DNA of 64,000 nucleotides from Alphaproteobacteria bacterium (GTDB lineage Bacteria; Pseudomonadota; Alphaproteobacteria; UBA8366): NCBI GenBank assembly GCA_028281325.1, contig JANQKC010000027.1, positions 1-64,000 on the forward strand, given 5' to 3'. The stretch's first letter is position 1, and the number at the start of each line of letters is the position of its first letter. The notes beneath the pieces were generated by a model. The model was not told where the DNA came from, did not search any database, and was given only the letters and a program-made list of their open reading frames with translations. Both the position numbers and the translations under genes were made by a program. Below are positions 20,891-31,929 of the stretch, in pieces.

Positions 20891-22513
20891 ATGAAACGGC
20901 GCGCTTCGGAGTTTTCCTCGCACGCCGCCAAGCCGGGATGGCGGGAGCCCGCCGCACCGGCAACGCGGTCGCTGACGGCCATCAAAGCCGTCATAGCCCC
21001 CATGACAGTGGCGTTCCTGCTGGGATGTTCGGCCCCGGACAGTAACTTAGCGCCGTATTCTCAGATCAGTTCCGAACAGATGCTGCGCGCCGGCTTCGCC
21101 GACATCCAACAAATATACATCGACGAACCCAAGGTTGCCGATCTCGCGATCGCGGGGCTCCGGGGGCTGCGCAAGATCGACCCGGACATGGACGTCGTCC
21201 AGAAATCCGATCTGGTCACCATCCGGCATGGCGGCACCGTCGCCGGTTTCGCCCATACGCCGAAGGATAACGACCCCTACGCCTGGGCCACCATCGTCTC
21301 GAAATTGATGGACGACGGCCGCAAACTGTCCCCGAAGCTCGGCCGGGCCCGGACCGAAGACATCTATACGGCGCTGTTCGACAGCCTCGCGACGAATCTC
21401 GATCCCTATTCCCGCTATTCGGGGGCCGACGAGGCGCAGGACAACCGGGCTAATCGCGACGGCTTCGGCGGCATCGGCGTGACCATCGTGCCGCATGCCG
21501 ACGGCGTGGAAATCACCGACGTCGTCAGCGGATTGCCGGCGGATCGTGCGGGACTTCAGCGCGGCGACCGTATCCTGTCGATCAACGGCCGCGGGATCGC
21601 GAGCCTCGGGTTGCGGCGGATCGCGCGGCTTCTCCAAGGGCCGGTCGGCCGCTCGGTGGACCTGGCGGTCCGGCGCAAGAACAATCCCGCTTCCTTGCAG
21701 ATGTCGGTGCCGCGCGCCCATATCACGCCGCAATCGGTCTTCTTTCGTCTGGAGGACGACGTCGCGGTCATCGAGATCGCCAGCTTCAATTCCGAAACGG
21801 CATCGTCGGTGGCGCAATCGGTCTTTCGCGCGCGCCACCAAAAGGGCGTCAACCTGCGCGGGATCGTTCTGGACCTTCGGGACAATCCCGGCGGCCTGCT
21901 GCATCAGGCGGTACGGATCGCCGATCTCTTTATCGAGCAAGGCCGGATCGTCTCGACGCGCGGCCGGCACCGCGACAGCCTGCAATATTTCGACGCCACA
22001 TCGGGCGATATCGCGAACAACCTGCCGATGGCGGTCCTACTGAACGGCTATTCGGCATCGGCCGCCGAGATATTGGCGGCCGCGTTGCAGGACAACAAAC
22101 GCGCCATCCTGATCGGCACCACCAGCTACGGCAAAGGAACCGTCCAAACCGTCCTGCGCATGCCGAATGACGGCGAACTCGTCCTGACCTGGGCCCGGCT
22201 CTATGCACCCTCCGGATACAACATGAACGGCTTGGGGGTCGTGCCTACGATCTGCACGACGAGAAAGGGCAACGCCGAGGACTTGGTGCGGCAGGCATTG
22301 ACAGCCGACAAAAGCGGTTCGCACCAGATGCTGTCGATTCGCCGGGCGTATAAGACCGCGAGCGTGACGGACCGCAAACGGGTGACGTCATACTGCCCGG
22401 CGTCCGCCAGTCGGCAAGGTGATATCGACCTGAAGGTTGCCAGGATGCTGCTAACCGTGCAGAAACGCTATATGCGAACGATCCATCTGGCGCGCACGAC
22501 GAATGGTTTCTGA
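20891..22513 (+). CDS. S41 family peptidase (C-terminal processing peptidase type)
   Basis: PDZ region, 'GIVLDLRDNPGGLLHQAV', 'LNGYSASAAEILAAALQDNKRAILIGTTSYGKGTVQ'; lipobox-like 'FLLGCSAPD'. Confidence 0.93.
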   Translation: MKRRASEFSSHAAKPGWREPAAPATRSLTAIKAVIAPMTVAFLLGCSAPDSNLAPYSQISSEQMLRAGFADIQQIYIDEPKVADLAIAGLRGLRKIDPDMDVVQKSDLVTIRHGGTVAGFAHTPKDNDPYAWATIVSKLMDDGRKLSPKLGRARTEDIYTALFDSLATNLDPYSRYSGADEAQDNRANRDGFGGIGVTIVPHADGVEITDVVSGLPADRAGLQRGDRILSINGRGIASLGLRRIARLLQGPVGRSVDLAVRRKNNPASLQMSVPRAHITPQSVFFRLEDDVAVIEIASFNSETASSVAQSVFRARHQKGVNLRGIVLDLRDNPGGLLHQAVRIADLFIEQGRIVSTRGRHRDSLQYFDATSGDIANNLPMAVLLNGYSASAAEILAAALQDNKRAILIGTTSYGKGTVQTVLRMPNDGELVLTWARLYAPSGYNMNGLGVVPTICTTRKGNAEDLVRQALTADKSGSHQMLSIRRAYKTASVTDRKRVTSYCPASASRQGDIDLKVARMLLTVQKRYMRTIHLARTTNGF

Positions 22514-23213
22514 CGGCCCCTCCCCCGGCGACGAACAATCCCAAGACGCAGTAACGCCACGCGACGCGGCGAGCCTTGTGCTGCTGCGCGACGGCGCGCG
22601 CGGCCTCGAAGTGCTGATGGGCAAGCGCCCCGACTCGTCCCGCTTCATGCCGGGGGTATACGTCTTTCCCGGCGGCGGCGTGGAGGAAGACGACTTCAGC
22701 CTGGAGACCGACTTTCCCCTGCCCGACCATGTCGTCGAACGGATGGCGCGGCAAAGCGAAGAACAGATGGCGCGGGCGCTCGCCTGGGCCGCCGTCCGCG
22801 AGACCTGGGAAGAGACCGGCATCTTGTTGGGCGCGCCTGGCCCGGCGCCGAATCCAGGCAACTGCGAGACCTTGACGGCCTATGCAGAGGCCGGACTGGC
22901 GCCCGACCTGACCGGCATCGACTACCTCATGCGCGCGGTCACGCCGCCCTACCTGCCGATCCGCTTCAATACCCGGTTCTTCATCGTCGACGCCGGCCAA
23001 GCCCAAGGCCGCCTCGAACCGCGCCCGGAATTGGAACACGTCCGCTGGCATCGCATCGAAGAGGCGGTCGACCTTCATATCATCAACGTGACGGGGATTG
23101 TCCTGGAGACGGCGCTGCAATACTGGCGGGAGAGGCCTAAGCCGGACGCGAGCCGGCCGTCGCCCATGTTCACCCAATACACGCCCGGCGAAATCGTGCT
23201 CCGTGATGAATAG
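22503..23213 (+). CDS. NUDIX hydrolase
   Basis: 'VFPGGGVEEDD' followed by 'AAVRETWEETGILLG' NUDIX box. Confidence 0.88.
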   Translation: MVSDGPSPGDEQSQDAVTPRDAASLVLLRDGARGLEVLMGKRPDSSRFMPGVYVFPGGGVEEDDFSLETDFPLPDHVVERMARQSEEQMARALAWAAVRETWEETGILLGAPGPAPNPGNCETLTAYAEAGLAPDLTGIDYLMRAVTPPYLPIRFNTRFFIVDAGQAQGRLEPRPELEHVRWHRIEEAVDLHIINVTGIVLETALQYWRERPKPDASRPSPMFTQYTPGEIVLRDE

Positions 23214-23291
23214 GCTTGACTTGCGGCGCGGCAACTGTCATTTAGCGCGGTAGAAGAACGTTCAAAACCCTTGTATTAACGGGCGTTTACC

Positions 23292-23459
23292 ATGGCTAAA
23301 CCAAGCACGATCCTGGTCAAGTTAGTGAGCACGGCGGACACTGGTTACTATTACGTAACCAAGAAAAATCCGCGGAATCAGACCGAAAAGATGGAATTCA
23401 AGAAATACGATCCGGTGGCGCGCAAGCATGTCCTGTTCAAGGAAGGACGCATCAAGTAG
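23292..23459 (+). CDS. rpmG: 50S ribosomal protein L33
   Basis: Hand translation (absent from ORF track): [55 protein letters not shown], 55 aa. Confidence 0.97.
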   Translation: MAKPSTILVKLVSTADTGYYYVTKKNPRNQTEKMEFKKYDPVARKHVLFKEGRIK

Positions 23460-23485
23460 CCGTTTCGGGTTCGGTAGGTTGCCGT

Positions 23486-23512
23486 AAGGCCGCCCTTCCG
23501 GCGGCCTTTTTT
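23486..23512 (+). terminator. Rho-independent terminator downstream of rpmG
   Basis: Perfect 9-bp stem AAGGCCGCC-CTTCC-GGCGGCCTT followed by a T run. Confidence 0.85.
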
Positions 23513-23537
23513 GATGAACGACGCGTCGTAACGGGCC

Positions 23538-23903
23538 TCAGTTCAGGTATTTTTCGACCGTCTCCAGGAAGTTGGCGACCGAGATGGGTTTGGAGATATA
23601 CGCCTCGCAGCCCCCTTCCCGAATCTTCTCCTCGTCCCCTTTCATGGCGAATGCCGTCACAGCGATCACCGGGATGGATCGAAGCTCCTCGTCTTCCTTC
23701 AGCCACTTCGTGACCTCGAGGCCGGAAACCTCCGGAAGTTGAATATCCATCAGAATCAAGTCCGGCCGATGGGTCCGCGCCAGCTTCAGCGCTTCCATAC
23801 CATCTTGCGATTGCAGTACGTCATAGCCTTGCGCCTCCAAGAGGTCATGGAAGAGCTTCATATTTAATTCATTATCTTCGACGACGAGAATCGACTTAGC
23901 CAT
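23538..23903 (-). CDS. divK: single-domain response regulator, DivK-like
   Basis: '[67 protein letters not shown]'. Confidence 0.88.
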   Translation of the reverse strand: MAKSILVVEDNELNMKLFHDLLEAQGYDVLQSQDGMEALKLARTHRPDLILMDIQLPEVSGLEVTKWLKEDEELRSIPVIAVTAFAMKGDEEKIREGGCEAYISKPISVANFLETVEKYLN

Positions 23904-24060
23904 CAAATATGCCTTTGCACATAATTATACGGTGCATGACCCTATGTATTACTCGCCCGGCAAAACCGGCGCAATGGGCAAGACCGCCAATTAAAGGGAC
24001 AAGAGACCCAACCGCACCGATGGCTGGACCCGAGGCCGCTGTGATAGTCTGATCGAAGAC

Positions 24061-24984
24061 ATGTCCAAGTTTCGCATCGGCGTAGATATCGGCGGCACGA
24101 AAATCGAAGCCGCAGCCCTTGACCGGGACGGCGCCTTCGTCGTCCGGCGGCGGGTTGCGACGCCACAAAACGATTACCCCGCCGCGCTCGACAGCATCGT
24201 CAACCTCGTTCGGTCGGTTGAATCGGAAATCGGCGAGCAGGCATCGGCGGGGTTCGGCATTCCCGGGACGATCTCGCCGGCAACGGGCGTCGTCAAGAAC
24301 GCGTTTAACTCGCCCTTCAACGGGTATCCGCTCGACCGCGATATCGTGGACCGCCTGGGCCGGCCCATTCGAATGATGAACGACGCCAACTGTTTCGCCT
24401 TGTCCGAAGCGGTCGACGGGGCCGCCGCCGGCGCGAAAGTGGTCTTCGGCGTCATTCTTGGGACGGGATGCGGCGGCGGGATCGTGATCGACGGACGGCC
24501 TCTTCGCGGCCTCAACGCCATCGCGGGCGAATGGGGCCACAATCCGCTGCCATGGCTCGACGCGATGGACCAGCCAGCCCGCATCTGCAGTTGCGGCAAG
24601 ACCGGCTGTATCGAAACCTACCTCTCCGGCACCGGGTTCGCGGCGCATCACAACGCCGCCGCCGGGACGAGCCTGGAGGCGCACGAGATCGTCGACTTGG
24701 CATCTTCGGGCGACGAGATCGCCCGCCGAAGTTTCGATCAATACCAGGACCGGCTGGCCCGGGCGCTTGCGAGCATCATCAATGTGCTGGACCCGGATGT
24801 CATCGTCCTGGGCGGCGGCATGTCGAACGCGTCCGCCCTCTACGCCGCTGTGCCGGCGCGCTGGACAGAGTGGGTGTTCTCCGATCGGGTCGAGACCCGC
24901 CTCGTGCCCCCGTCCTACGGCGACTCGAGCGGCGTACGGGGCGCCGCATGGCTCTGGCCCAGGGATTCCGGGGGAGACGGATGA
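24061..24984 (+). CDS. ROK family protein (sugar kinase)
   Basis: 'RIGVDIGGTKIEAAALDRDG', 'GEWGHNPLPW', Cys cluster 'CSCGKTGCIETYLSG'. Confidence 0.95.
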   Translation: MSKFRIGVDIGGTKIEAAALDRDGAFVVRRRVATPQNDYPAALDSIVNLVRSVESEIGEQASAGFGIPGTISPATGVVKNAFNSPFNGYPLDRDIVDRLGRPIRMMNDANCFALSEAVDGAAAGAKVVFGVILGTGCGGGIVIDGRPLRGLNAIAGEWGHNPLPWLDAMDQPARICSCGKTGCIETYLSGTGFAAHHNAAAGTSLEAHEIVDLASSGDEIARRSFDQYQDRLARALASIINVLDPDVIVLGGGMSNASALYAAVPARWTEWVFSDRVETRLVPPSYGDSSGVRGAAWLWPRDSGGDG

Positions 24985-26258
24985 GCGATATCCCGTATAT
25001 CTGTCGCGACTGTCTCGCCACCTTCACCGAACCGGAGGGAGCGACGCCGCGGCGGCGCTGCGCCGAATGCGGTTCACCGCGGATTATCGGGCATCCGGAA
25101 CTGCATGATCTGGCGATCGCGCATATCGACTGCGACGCTTTCTACGCATCGGTCGAAAAGCGCGATAACCCCGCCCTGACGAACAAACCGGTCATCGTCG
25201 GCGGCGGCCGGCGCGGGGTCGTGGCGGCGGCCTGCTATGTGGCGCGGCTCTATGGCGTCCGTTCGGCAATGCCCATGTTCAAGGCGCTTCAGGCCTGTCC
25301 GGACGCCGTGGTGATCCGCCCGGACATGGCGAAGTACCGCGAGGCCGGCATGCAGATCCGCGAGTTAATGCGGAGCGTGACCCCGCTGGTGCAGCCGCTG
25401 TCGATCGACGAGGCGTTCCTCGATCTGACCGGAACCGAAGCGCTGCACCGGGGCAGTCCCGCCTTGACCCTGGCGCGGCTCGTCCTGCGGATCGAGGGCG
25501 AAGCGCATGTCACCGCCAGCATCGGCCTCAGCTACAACAAATTCCTGGCGAAGATCGCCTCCGACCTAAACAAGCCGAAGGGGTTCGCCGTGATCGGCCG
25601 CGCCGAGGCGCAGCCCTTCCTCGCCCCGCAGCCAGTCGGCATTCTTTGGGGCGTGGGGAAGTCATTGCAGTCCAAGCTGCGCCGGGACGGCATCACGACC
25701 ATCGGCCAACTTCAACAACGCGACGAGCCGGACCTCGTCGCGCGCTACGGCTCGATCGGCAGCCGGCTGTATCACTTCTCCCGCGGCGAGGACGACCGCA
25801 AGGTCACGCCGAATTCGCCGACCAAGAGCATTTCCGCCGAGACCACCTTCGGGGTCGACATCGCGGAAGCCGGCGAGTTGGCCGAACGGATTTGGCCGCT
25901 CTGCCAAAGAGTGGCCGACCGGCTGATGGCGAAACGGCTGGCGGGGCAAACGGTGACGTTGAAGCTGAAGAGCGCCGACTTTCAAATCATCACGCGAAGC
26001 CGCCGCATCCGCGAACCGACCCAGCGTGCGGAAGCCCTATACCAGACCGCCCTTCCCTTAATCGAAAAGGAAGCGGACGGGCGACTCTTTCGACTGATCG
26101 GTATCGGAGCGGCCGACTTGACCGACCCGCATGAAGCCGACCTGCCCGACCTTTTCTCGGCCGATACGACGGGTCCGGATAGGACCGAAAAGGCCCTGGA
26201 TGCGGCTCAAGAGAAATTGGGCAAGGGCGTGGTCCGCCGCGCCCGGCATGCGACCTAA
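24981..26258 (+). CDS. dinB: DNA polymerase IV with N-terminal zinc-ribbon-like extension
   Basis: Y-family 'IAHIDCDAFYASVEKRDNPAL', 'PLSIDEAFLDLTGTE'; ATG 24981 overlaps the ROK stop; upstream part of tracked ORF is out-of-frame noise. Confidence 0.96.
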   Translation: MSDIPYICRDCLATFTEPEGATPRRRCAECGSPRIIGHPELHDLAIAHIDCDAFYASVEKRDNPALTNKPVIVGGGRRGVVAAACYVARLYGVRSAMPMFKALQACPDAVVIRPDMAKYREAGMQIRELMRSVTPLVQPLSIDEAFLDLTGTEALHRGSPALTLARLVLRIEGEAHVTASIGLSYNKFLAKIASDLNKPKGFAVIGRAEAQPFLAPQPVGILWGVGKSLQSKLRRDGITTIGQLQQRDEPDLVARYGSIGSRLYHFSRGEDDRKVTPNSPTKSISAETTFGVDIAEAGELAERIWPLCQRVADRLMAKRLAGQTVTLKLKSADFQIITRSRRIREPTQRAEALYQTALPLIEKEADGRLFRLIGIGAADLTDPHEADLPDLFSADTTGPDRTEKALDAAQEKLGKGVVRRARHAT

Positions 26259-26259
26259 A

Positions 26260-27108
26260 TCAGCAGCTTGCTTTCTTCAACGGTTCGAACAATTTCAATT
26301 GTCCTCTCACCGTGAAGTCGCCGTAGTTCATCGTCAGTTCCGGCACAACGCCGTTTTTCTGCAGATAGATCGCCATCTCGAATTCGGGCATCGCCGCCTT
26401 TCCGTCCTGTGGGAACACGGCGATGTTGACCGGCCACACCGGCTGCGCCGCGGACAACACGTCCGGCTTACCGCCCGGCGGCAGGGCCCGTTGCGGCAAA
26501 ATGAAGGCGCTCATCGTCGACGGGCCTTCGACTTCGGCGCCATCGAATACGGGCCGGCGGTCGAATTTATCGCCGGCCGCCGCCTTGCGCATCAACTCCA
26601 GCGTATGGGCCGTCGGAAAGGACGTGCCGGCCGGCAAGGCGATGGTCTTCTTGCCGGGCTTTTCGAATGTCGCCACGCCGGGACCGCCGATCCGCTCCAA
26701 GCTCGCCTTGCCTTCGACTTCGCCGTCATCCGCCGACCCGGCACCGCCGGTCGATCGTTTGACATAGAACCGGTATTGGAGGCCGTCCTTCGATTCCCAG
26801 TTCGCATAACTTGCGGATATCTGCACCGGCGAGCCGTCGCCGCGCACGACCTGCATGACATAGCGCTGCTCGATGATCCAGCCGTCGCAGCTATCGGCCC
26901 AGTCGTAGCTGAGCACCCCGGTCACGTCGATCACGCCGCTGCCGGACCGCGTCTTTTCCAGCTTCAACTCATAGCCGGCGCGGTGGGGAATGATGTCGTT
27001 CTTCGCGGCGGCCGCGGCGATCGCCGGCCCCCACGACACCGCACACGCCGCGACCATTCCGGCTAGGCCCGCACGCATTCCAATAGGGCTTGTTCGCATG
27101 TTCAGCAC
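26260..27108 (-). CDS. EipB-like (DUF1849) cell-envelope protein
   Basis: Signal peptide then 'PHRAGYELKLEKTRSGSGVIDVTGVLSYDWADSCDGWIIEQRYVMQ'. Confidence 0.8.
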   Translation of the reverse strand: MLNMRTSPIGMRAGLAGMVAACAVSWGPAIAAAAAKNDIIPHRAGYELKLEKTRSGSGVIDVTGVLSYDWADSCDGWIIEQRYVMQVVRGDGSPVQISASYANWESKDGLQYRFYVKRSTGGAGSADDGEVEGKASLERIGGPGVATFEKPGKKTIALPAGTSFPTAHTLELMRKAAAGDKFDRRPVFDGAEVEGPSTMSAFILPQRALPPGGKPDVLSAAQPVWPVNIAVFPQDGKAAMPEFEMAIYLQKNGVVPELTMNYGDFTVRGQLKLFEPLKKASC

Positions 27109-27215
27109 AATCTCATAAGCCTCCGTGACCCACTATATGGTGCCGGTGCAAGCGTTCTACCACAATCGCCGGGAAAATCGGATCATACCATGACGACAAT
27201 GTTACCGAGTTCTTC

Positions 27216-29000
27216 TCACTCTTTCTTTTCCGGCGGCAGACTTACTCGGATATGCAATTCTCGAAGCCGTTCCGAATCAATGTCGTCCGGCGCGCCCATC
27301 ATCAGGTCCTGGGCTTGCTGGTTCATCGGGAACGCGACGACCTCGCGCAGGTTCGGCTCGTCGGCGATCAGCATGACGATCCGGTCGATCCCCGGCGCGG
27401 AACCGCCATGCGGCGGCGCCCCGAACTTGAGTGCGCTGATCATGCCTCCGAACCGGGATTCGACGGCATCCTTGTCATAGCCGGCGATATCGAAGGCCTT
27501 GTACATGATTTCCGGCAAATGGTTCCGGATCGCGCCCGAGGACAGCTCCACGCCGTTGCAGACGATATCGTATTGATAAGCCTTGATTTCCAACGGGTTC
27601 ATCGTCTCCAACGCCTCAAGGCCGCCTTGCGGCATCGAGAACGGATTGTGGCTGAATTCGATACGGCCGGTGTCTTCGTCCAGTTCATACATCGGGTAAT
27701 CGACGATCCAGCAGAATTTGAAGCAGCCCTTCTCGACCAAGTCGAGATCTTCGCCGACCTTCTGCCGGACGACGCCGGCGAAGGATGCCGCGGCATTGGG
27801 CTTGTCGCAGGCGAAGAAGACCGCATCGCCGTCGCCGAGCCCCGTCGCCTCCTTGATGGCGGCAACCCGTTCGTCTTCGAGATTACGGGCAATCGGTCCC
27901 TTGCCGCCGCCGTCTTCGAAAATGATGTAGCCGAGGCCCGCCGCCCCCTGCTCCCGCGCCCAATCGTTCAGTTTGTCGAAGTAGCTTCGCGGCCGGTCGC
28001 CGGCGCCCGGCGCCGGGACAGCGCGCACAACGGAGCCGCCTTCGACGGCCTTGGCGAAAATCCCGAAATTCGAACCGCGGAACGCCTCCGTGACGTCGCT
28101 GATCTCGACGGGAATCCGCAAATCCGGCTTGTCGCTGCCGTATTTCATCATGGCTTCGTCGAAGGGAATGCGCGGGAACGGCGGCTTGGTGACGCTCCGC
28201 CCCTCGGAAAACTCCTCGAAAACGCCGGAAAGAACCGGCTCAAGCGCGTCGAAGACATCTTCCTGGGTGACGAAGGACATCTCCAAATCGAGCTGATAGA
28301 ACTCGCCCGGCGACCGGTCCGCGCGGGCGTCCTCGTCGCGGAAGCATGGGGCGATCTGGAAATAGCGGTCGAACCCGGCCACCATCGTCAACTGCTTGAA
28401 CTGCTGCGGCGCTTGCGGCAGCGCGTAGAACTGGCCCGGGTGCAACCGGCTGGGCACAAGGAAATCGCGCGCGCCTTCGGGCGAGGACGACGTCAGGATC
28501 GGCGTCTGGAATTCCGTGAAACCGGACTCCGTCATGCGCCGACGGATCGACGAAATGACCTGCGACCGCAACACGATATTCCGGTGCAGCTCTTCCCGGC
28601 GTAAGTCTAGAAAGCGATACCGCAGGCGAATGTCTTCCGGATACCCCGCGTCCTGGTTGACCGGCATCGGCAACGGATCGGCGACCGCCTGGACCGTGAC
28701 CTCTTCGATGCGGAGTTCGATCTCGCCCGTCGGGATCGTCGCGTTGATCGTATCGTCGGTGCGCCGCGCCACCGGGCCCTGTACGGTGATGACCGATTCA
28801 TTGCTCAAATTCTCGACCGACGCGAAGACCGGGCTGGAAACATCCACGACACACTGCGTGATCCCGTAGTGATCGCGCAGGTCGATGAACATCAGGTTGC
28901 CGTGGTCGCGTGTGCGATGGACCCAACCGGAAAGCCGGACGACCTCGCCGGCATCGTCGACTCGGAGTTGGCCGCAGGTATGAGTGCGATATTGATGCAT
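27216..29000 (-). CDS. aspS: aspartyl-tRNA synthetase
   Basis: '[46 protein letters not shown]', '[14 protein letters not shown]'; start trimmed to MHQYRTH. Confidence 0.98.
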   Translation of the reverse strand: MHQYRTHTCGQLRVDDAGEVVRLSGWVHRTRDHGNLMFIDLRDHYGITQCVVDVSSPVFASVENLSNESVITVQGPVARRTDDTINATIPTGEIELRIEEVTVQAVADPLPMPVNQDAGYPEDIRLRYRFLDLRREELHRNIVLRSQVISSIRRRMTESGFTEFQTPILTSSSPEGARDFLVPSRLHPGQFYALPQAPQQFKQLTMVAGFDRYFQIAPCFRDEDARADRSPGEFYQLDLEMSFVTQEDVFDALEPVLSGVFEEFSEGRSVTKPPFPRIPFDEAMMKYGSDKPDLRIPVEISDVTEAFRGSNFGIFAKAVEGGSVVRAVPAPGAGDRPRSYFDKLNDWAREQGAAGLGYIIFEDGGGKGPIARNLEDERVAAIKEATGLGDGDAVFFACDKPNAAASFAGVVRQKVGEDLDLVEKGCFKFCWIVDYPMYELDEDTGRIEFSHNPFSMPQGGLEALETMNPLEIKAYQYDIVCNGVELSSGAIRNHLPEIMYKAFDIAGYDKDAVESRFGGMISALKFGAPPHGGSAPGIDRIVMLIADEPNLREVVAFPMNQQAQDLMMGAPDDIDSERLRELHIRVSLPPEKKE

Positions 29001-29186
29001 GAATATTCCTGAGATCAGGGGAGTATACGGTCGCCGCGCAAAGGCCATGGATTCGGGCGGTTTGTCAAGGCATCCGGGATAGTTAGGCGCCCGTCCTAAA
29101 CCTGTAACACCGCCGTCTGCCGACGCCGATCGCCGGCGCGATGCCCGACCTTTCCCCGATTCCGATTTACGTGTATTTCAACGGAC

Positions 29187-30365
29187 ATGGCGATTATCCC
29201 GATAACAGACAGCGCCGAGTTGAAAAACTTCTGTCGGCGCCAAGCTTCCGCTCCCTACATCACCGTCGATACCGAGTTCCTGCGCGACAAGACCTATTGG
29301 CCCATTCTGTGCCTCGTCCAGGTCGCCGGACCGGAGGAAGCCGTGGTGATCGACGCCATGGCCGACAAGATCGACATGGCGCCTTTGTACGAATTATTGA
29401 TAGATCGCAATGTCTTAAAGGTATTTCATGCCGCCCGCCAAGACCTCGAAATCTTCTTTCAGAAGATCGGCGAGGTGCCGACCCCGATTTTCGATACCCA
29501 GGTCGCCGCCATGGTGTGCGGGTTCGGCGACCAGGTCGGTTACGAAACAATCGTGAACAAGATCGTCGGCGCGTCCCTCGACAAGATGTCGCGTTTCGCC
29601 GATTGGTCGAAGCGCCCGCTGACGCCGAAGCAGCTCGACTATGCGCTTGCCGATGTCGTGCACCTGCGGCCGGCCTACGAGGAACTGGCCCGGCAGCTCA
29701 ACGAGTCCGGGCGGGCGCCCTGGCTGGACGAGGAGATGGCCACCCTCACCCATCCCTCGACCTACCGCCTGGATCCCGAAGAGGCATGGCGGCGCATCAA
29801 GACACGCGGCGGCAACCGCCGCTTCTATGGCGTTCTTCAGACCGTGGCGGCCTGGCGCGAAAAAGAGGCGCAGACACGGGACATTCCCCGCAACCGGATC
29901 CTGCGGGACGATTCCCTGCTCGACGTTGCGGCGCACGCGCCCCAGACGCCCGAGGCGTTGGCCCGGACGCGCGGCCTCTCGCGCGGGTTCGTCGAAGGCA
30001 AGATGGGGAAAGGGTTGGTGGACGCGGTCAAAACCGGCCTCAACCTTCCGGATGACAAGATTCCGCGCCGCCCGAAGCGCGACCGCCTGCCGCCGGGGAT
30101 CGGACCGCTAACGGACCTGCTGAAGGTCTTGCTGAAGCACGAGTGCGAAAAACAGAATGTGGCGAGCCGGCTCATCGCGAACGCCGACGATCTGGCCAGG
30201 ATCGCGGCCGACGACAACGCCGACGTGCCGGCCATGTCCGGCTGGCGCTTCGAGATGTTCGGCAAACAGGCGCTGGACCTCAAAAACGGCCGGCTGGCGC
30301 TGTCCGCAAAAGGCGATCAGATCATCGTCATCAAGGCCGCCGGGGACGGCCGGGACACCGGCTAG
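29187..30365 (+). CDS. rnd: ribonuclease D
   Basis: 'YITVDTEFLRDKTYWPILCLVQVA', 'KVFHAARQDLEIFF', HRDC-like C-terminus. Confidence 0.96.
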   Translation: MAIIPITDSAELKNFCRRQASAPYITVDTEFLRDKTYWPILCLVQVAGPEEAVVIDAMADKIDMAPLYELLIDRNVLKVFHAARQDLEIFFQKIGEVPTPIFDTQVAAMVCGFGDQVGYETIVNKIVGASLDKMSRFADWSKRPLTPKQLDYALADVVHLRPAYEELARQLNESGRAPWLDEEMATLTHPSTYRLDPEEAWRRIKTRGGNRRFYGVLQTVAAWREKEAQTRDIPRNRILRDDSLLDVAAHAPQTPEALARTRGLSRGFVEGKMGKGLVDAVKTGLNLPDDKIPRRPKRDRLPPGIGPLTDLLKVLLKHECEKQNVASRLIANADDLARIAADDNADVPAMSGWRFEMFGKQALDLKNGRLALSAKGDQIIVIKAAGDGRDTG

Positions 30366-30374
30366 CAGCGCGCC

Positions 30375-31925
30375 TTATACCGTAGCGCCCGACGCCACTT
30401 CTTCGTCATCGCGCCGGTAGTAGTCGATTTCGGCTTCGCATTCGAGCGCCTTGGCCAAAGACATAAGCCGACGCTGAACCACGTCGCCAACGAGAATATC
30501 CGCACGCTGCGGTAAGCTGAGCGTGATCCGGTCCTTGCTCCGGTGGAGGTGCGCCGTTTGAAGCAACGAGATCACGCCGCCGGACAGCGTATATCCCAAC
30601 CGCATAGCCAAGCCGATTGCCCGGGCGTCGCTCATCGCCTCCCGGCCCAACAAGGTGCCGGCCTTGCGCCGCACCATCCGCTTGTCGAGCACCGCATGCC
30701 GCGACGCGACGCTGACCGCCATGAAGACCCGGCCTGGATGGTCGGTACCGACGCTGGGATGGCGCAGGATACGCTCAAAGACCATTTCCCCCCGATAGTC
30801 CGGATGTTCGGACCAGCCGATATCGGCAAGGTGGCAGGATGCGAGCCGCAAGCGGCGGTGGCGCTCACACTCGTTGGGAAACACCGGTGTCATCCAGTCG
30901 AAGAGCGCCTCGCCGTCCGCCGTCGCGCGCCCCATCCGCCCGGCTTCGCGCCAACAACTCGACAACAGCGGATCGACCTTGCGCAGCTTCTCGGGCAGGC
31001 GGTCGTAGAGGCAGCCCTCGCGCAGCCCATAGGCCGAAAAGGCAACCGCCGCGACCTTGGTCTCCTCGACCAGCCGCTGCATCAGATACGCGGCATAGGG
31101 CACGCCATCGACCCGTTGACGCGCGACGCCGGGAATCTTCCTCAACGTGTTCGGACTAAGTTTCGCCACGAAGCGTGCGAACTCGACCGCATCGGCGGCG
31201 GTCAGCGTGTATTGATGGATGATATGAAGGGGATAATCCGATTGCGCCATATGAACCCGCGCCAACGCGCGCCACGCCCCGCCAACCGGGAAGAACCGTT
31301 GGCCCTTCGCCTTGCCGAGCCACGAGATCGTTTCCAGCTTCTTGTCGATGATCTTGCGGGCTTTCGAGACATTCCCGTCGGCCATATCGGAAAGCCGAAG
31401 CGGTCCCAACGGCAAGGTATCGTAAACGCCGGCCTCGCCCTTGTTGATGCGAACCAGTTCGACGCTGCCGCCCCCCAGGTCCCCCATCAAACCCCGCGCA
31501 TCGGGAATGCCGGACAACACGCCCATCGCGGAAAGACGCGCCTCTTCCTCGCCCGACAGGACCCGCACATCGAAGTTGCAGCGGTCCCGAACGCTCTCGA
31601 CGAATTGCGGCCCGTTTTCGGCGTCCCGCACCGCGGCGGTGGCGACCACATCGACACGGTCGACCGCCATGGCGTCGGTCAAGGCGCGAAACCGGGTAAC
31701 GCTTGCCAGCGCCAACTCGACGCCCTCGGCCGATAAGAGGCCCGACCTGTTGAGACCGCGCGCCAAACCGCAGATGACTTTTTCATTGAACACCGGGGTC
31801 GGCGTTCGCTGCGGTCCCTCGTAGACCACGAGCCGGATCGAGTTCGAGCCGATATCGATAACGGCCACCGGCGTCTTTTCGTCCTCCAGTCCAAACCGCC
31901 GCCCTCGGGTAAGGATACCCGGCAC
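30375..31925 (-). CDS. ppx: Ppx/GppA family phosphatase (exopolyphosphatase)
   Basis: 'VAVIDIGSNSIRLVVYEG', 'GLMGDLGGGSVELVRI'; directly downstream of ppk1. Confidence 0.94.
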   Translation of the reverse strand: MPGILTRGRRFGLEDEKTPVAVIDIGSNSIRLVVYEGPQRTPTPVFNEKVICGLARGLNRSGLLSAEGVELALASVTRFRALTDAMAVDRVDVVATAAVRDAENGPQFVESVRDRCNFDVRVLSGEEEARLSAMGVLSGIPDARGLMGDLGGGSVELVRINKGEAGVYDTLPLGPLRLSDMADGNVSKARKIIDKKLETISWLGKAKGQRFFPVGGAWRALARVHMAQSDYPLHIIHQYTLTAADAVEFARFVAKLSPNTLRKIPGVARQRVDGVPYAAYLMQRLVEETKVAAVAFSAYGLREGCLYDRLPEKLRKVDPLLSSCWREAGRMGRATADGEALFDWMTPVFPNECERHRRLRLASCHLADIGWSEHPDYRGEMVFERILRHPSVGTDHPGRVFMAVSVASRHAVLDKRMVRRKAGTLLGREAMSDARAIGLAMRLGYTLSGGVISLLQTAHLHRSKDRITLSLPQRADILVGDVVQRRLMSLAKALECEAEIDYYRRDDEEVASGATV

Positions 31926-31929
31926 GCGG

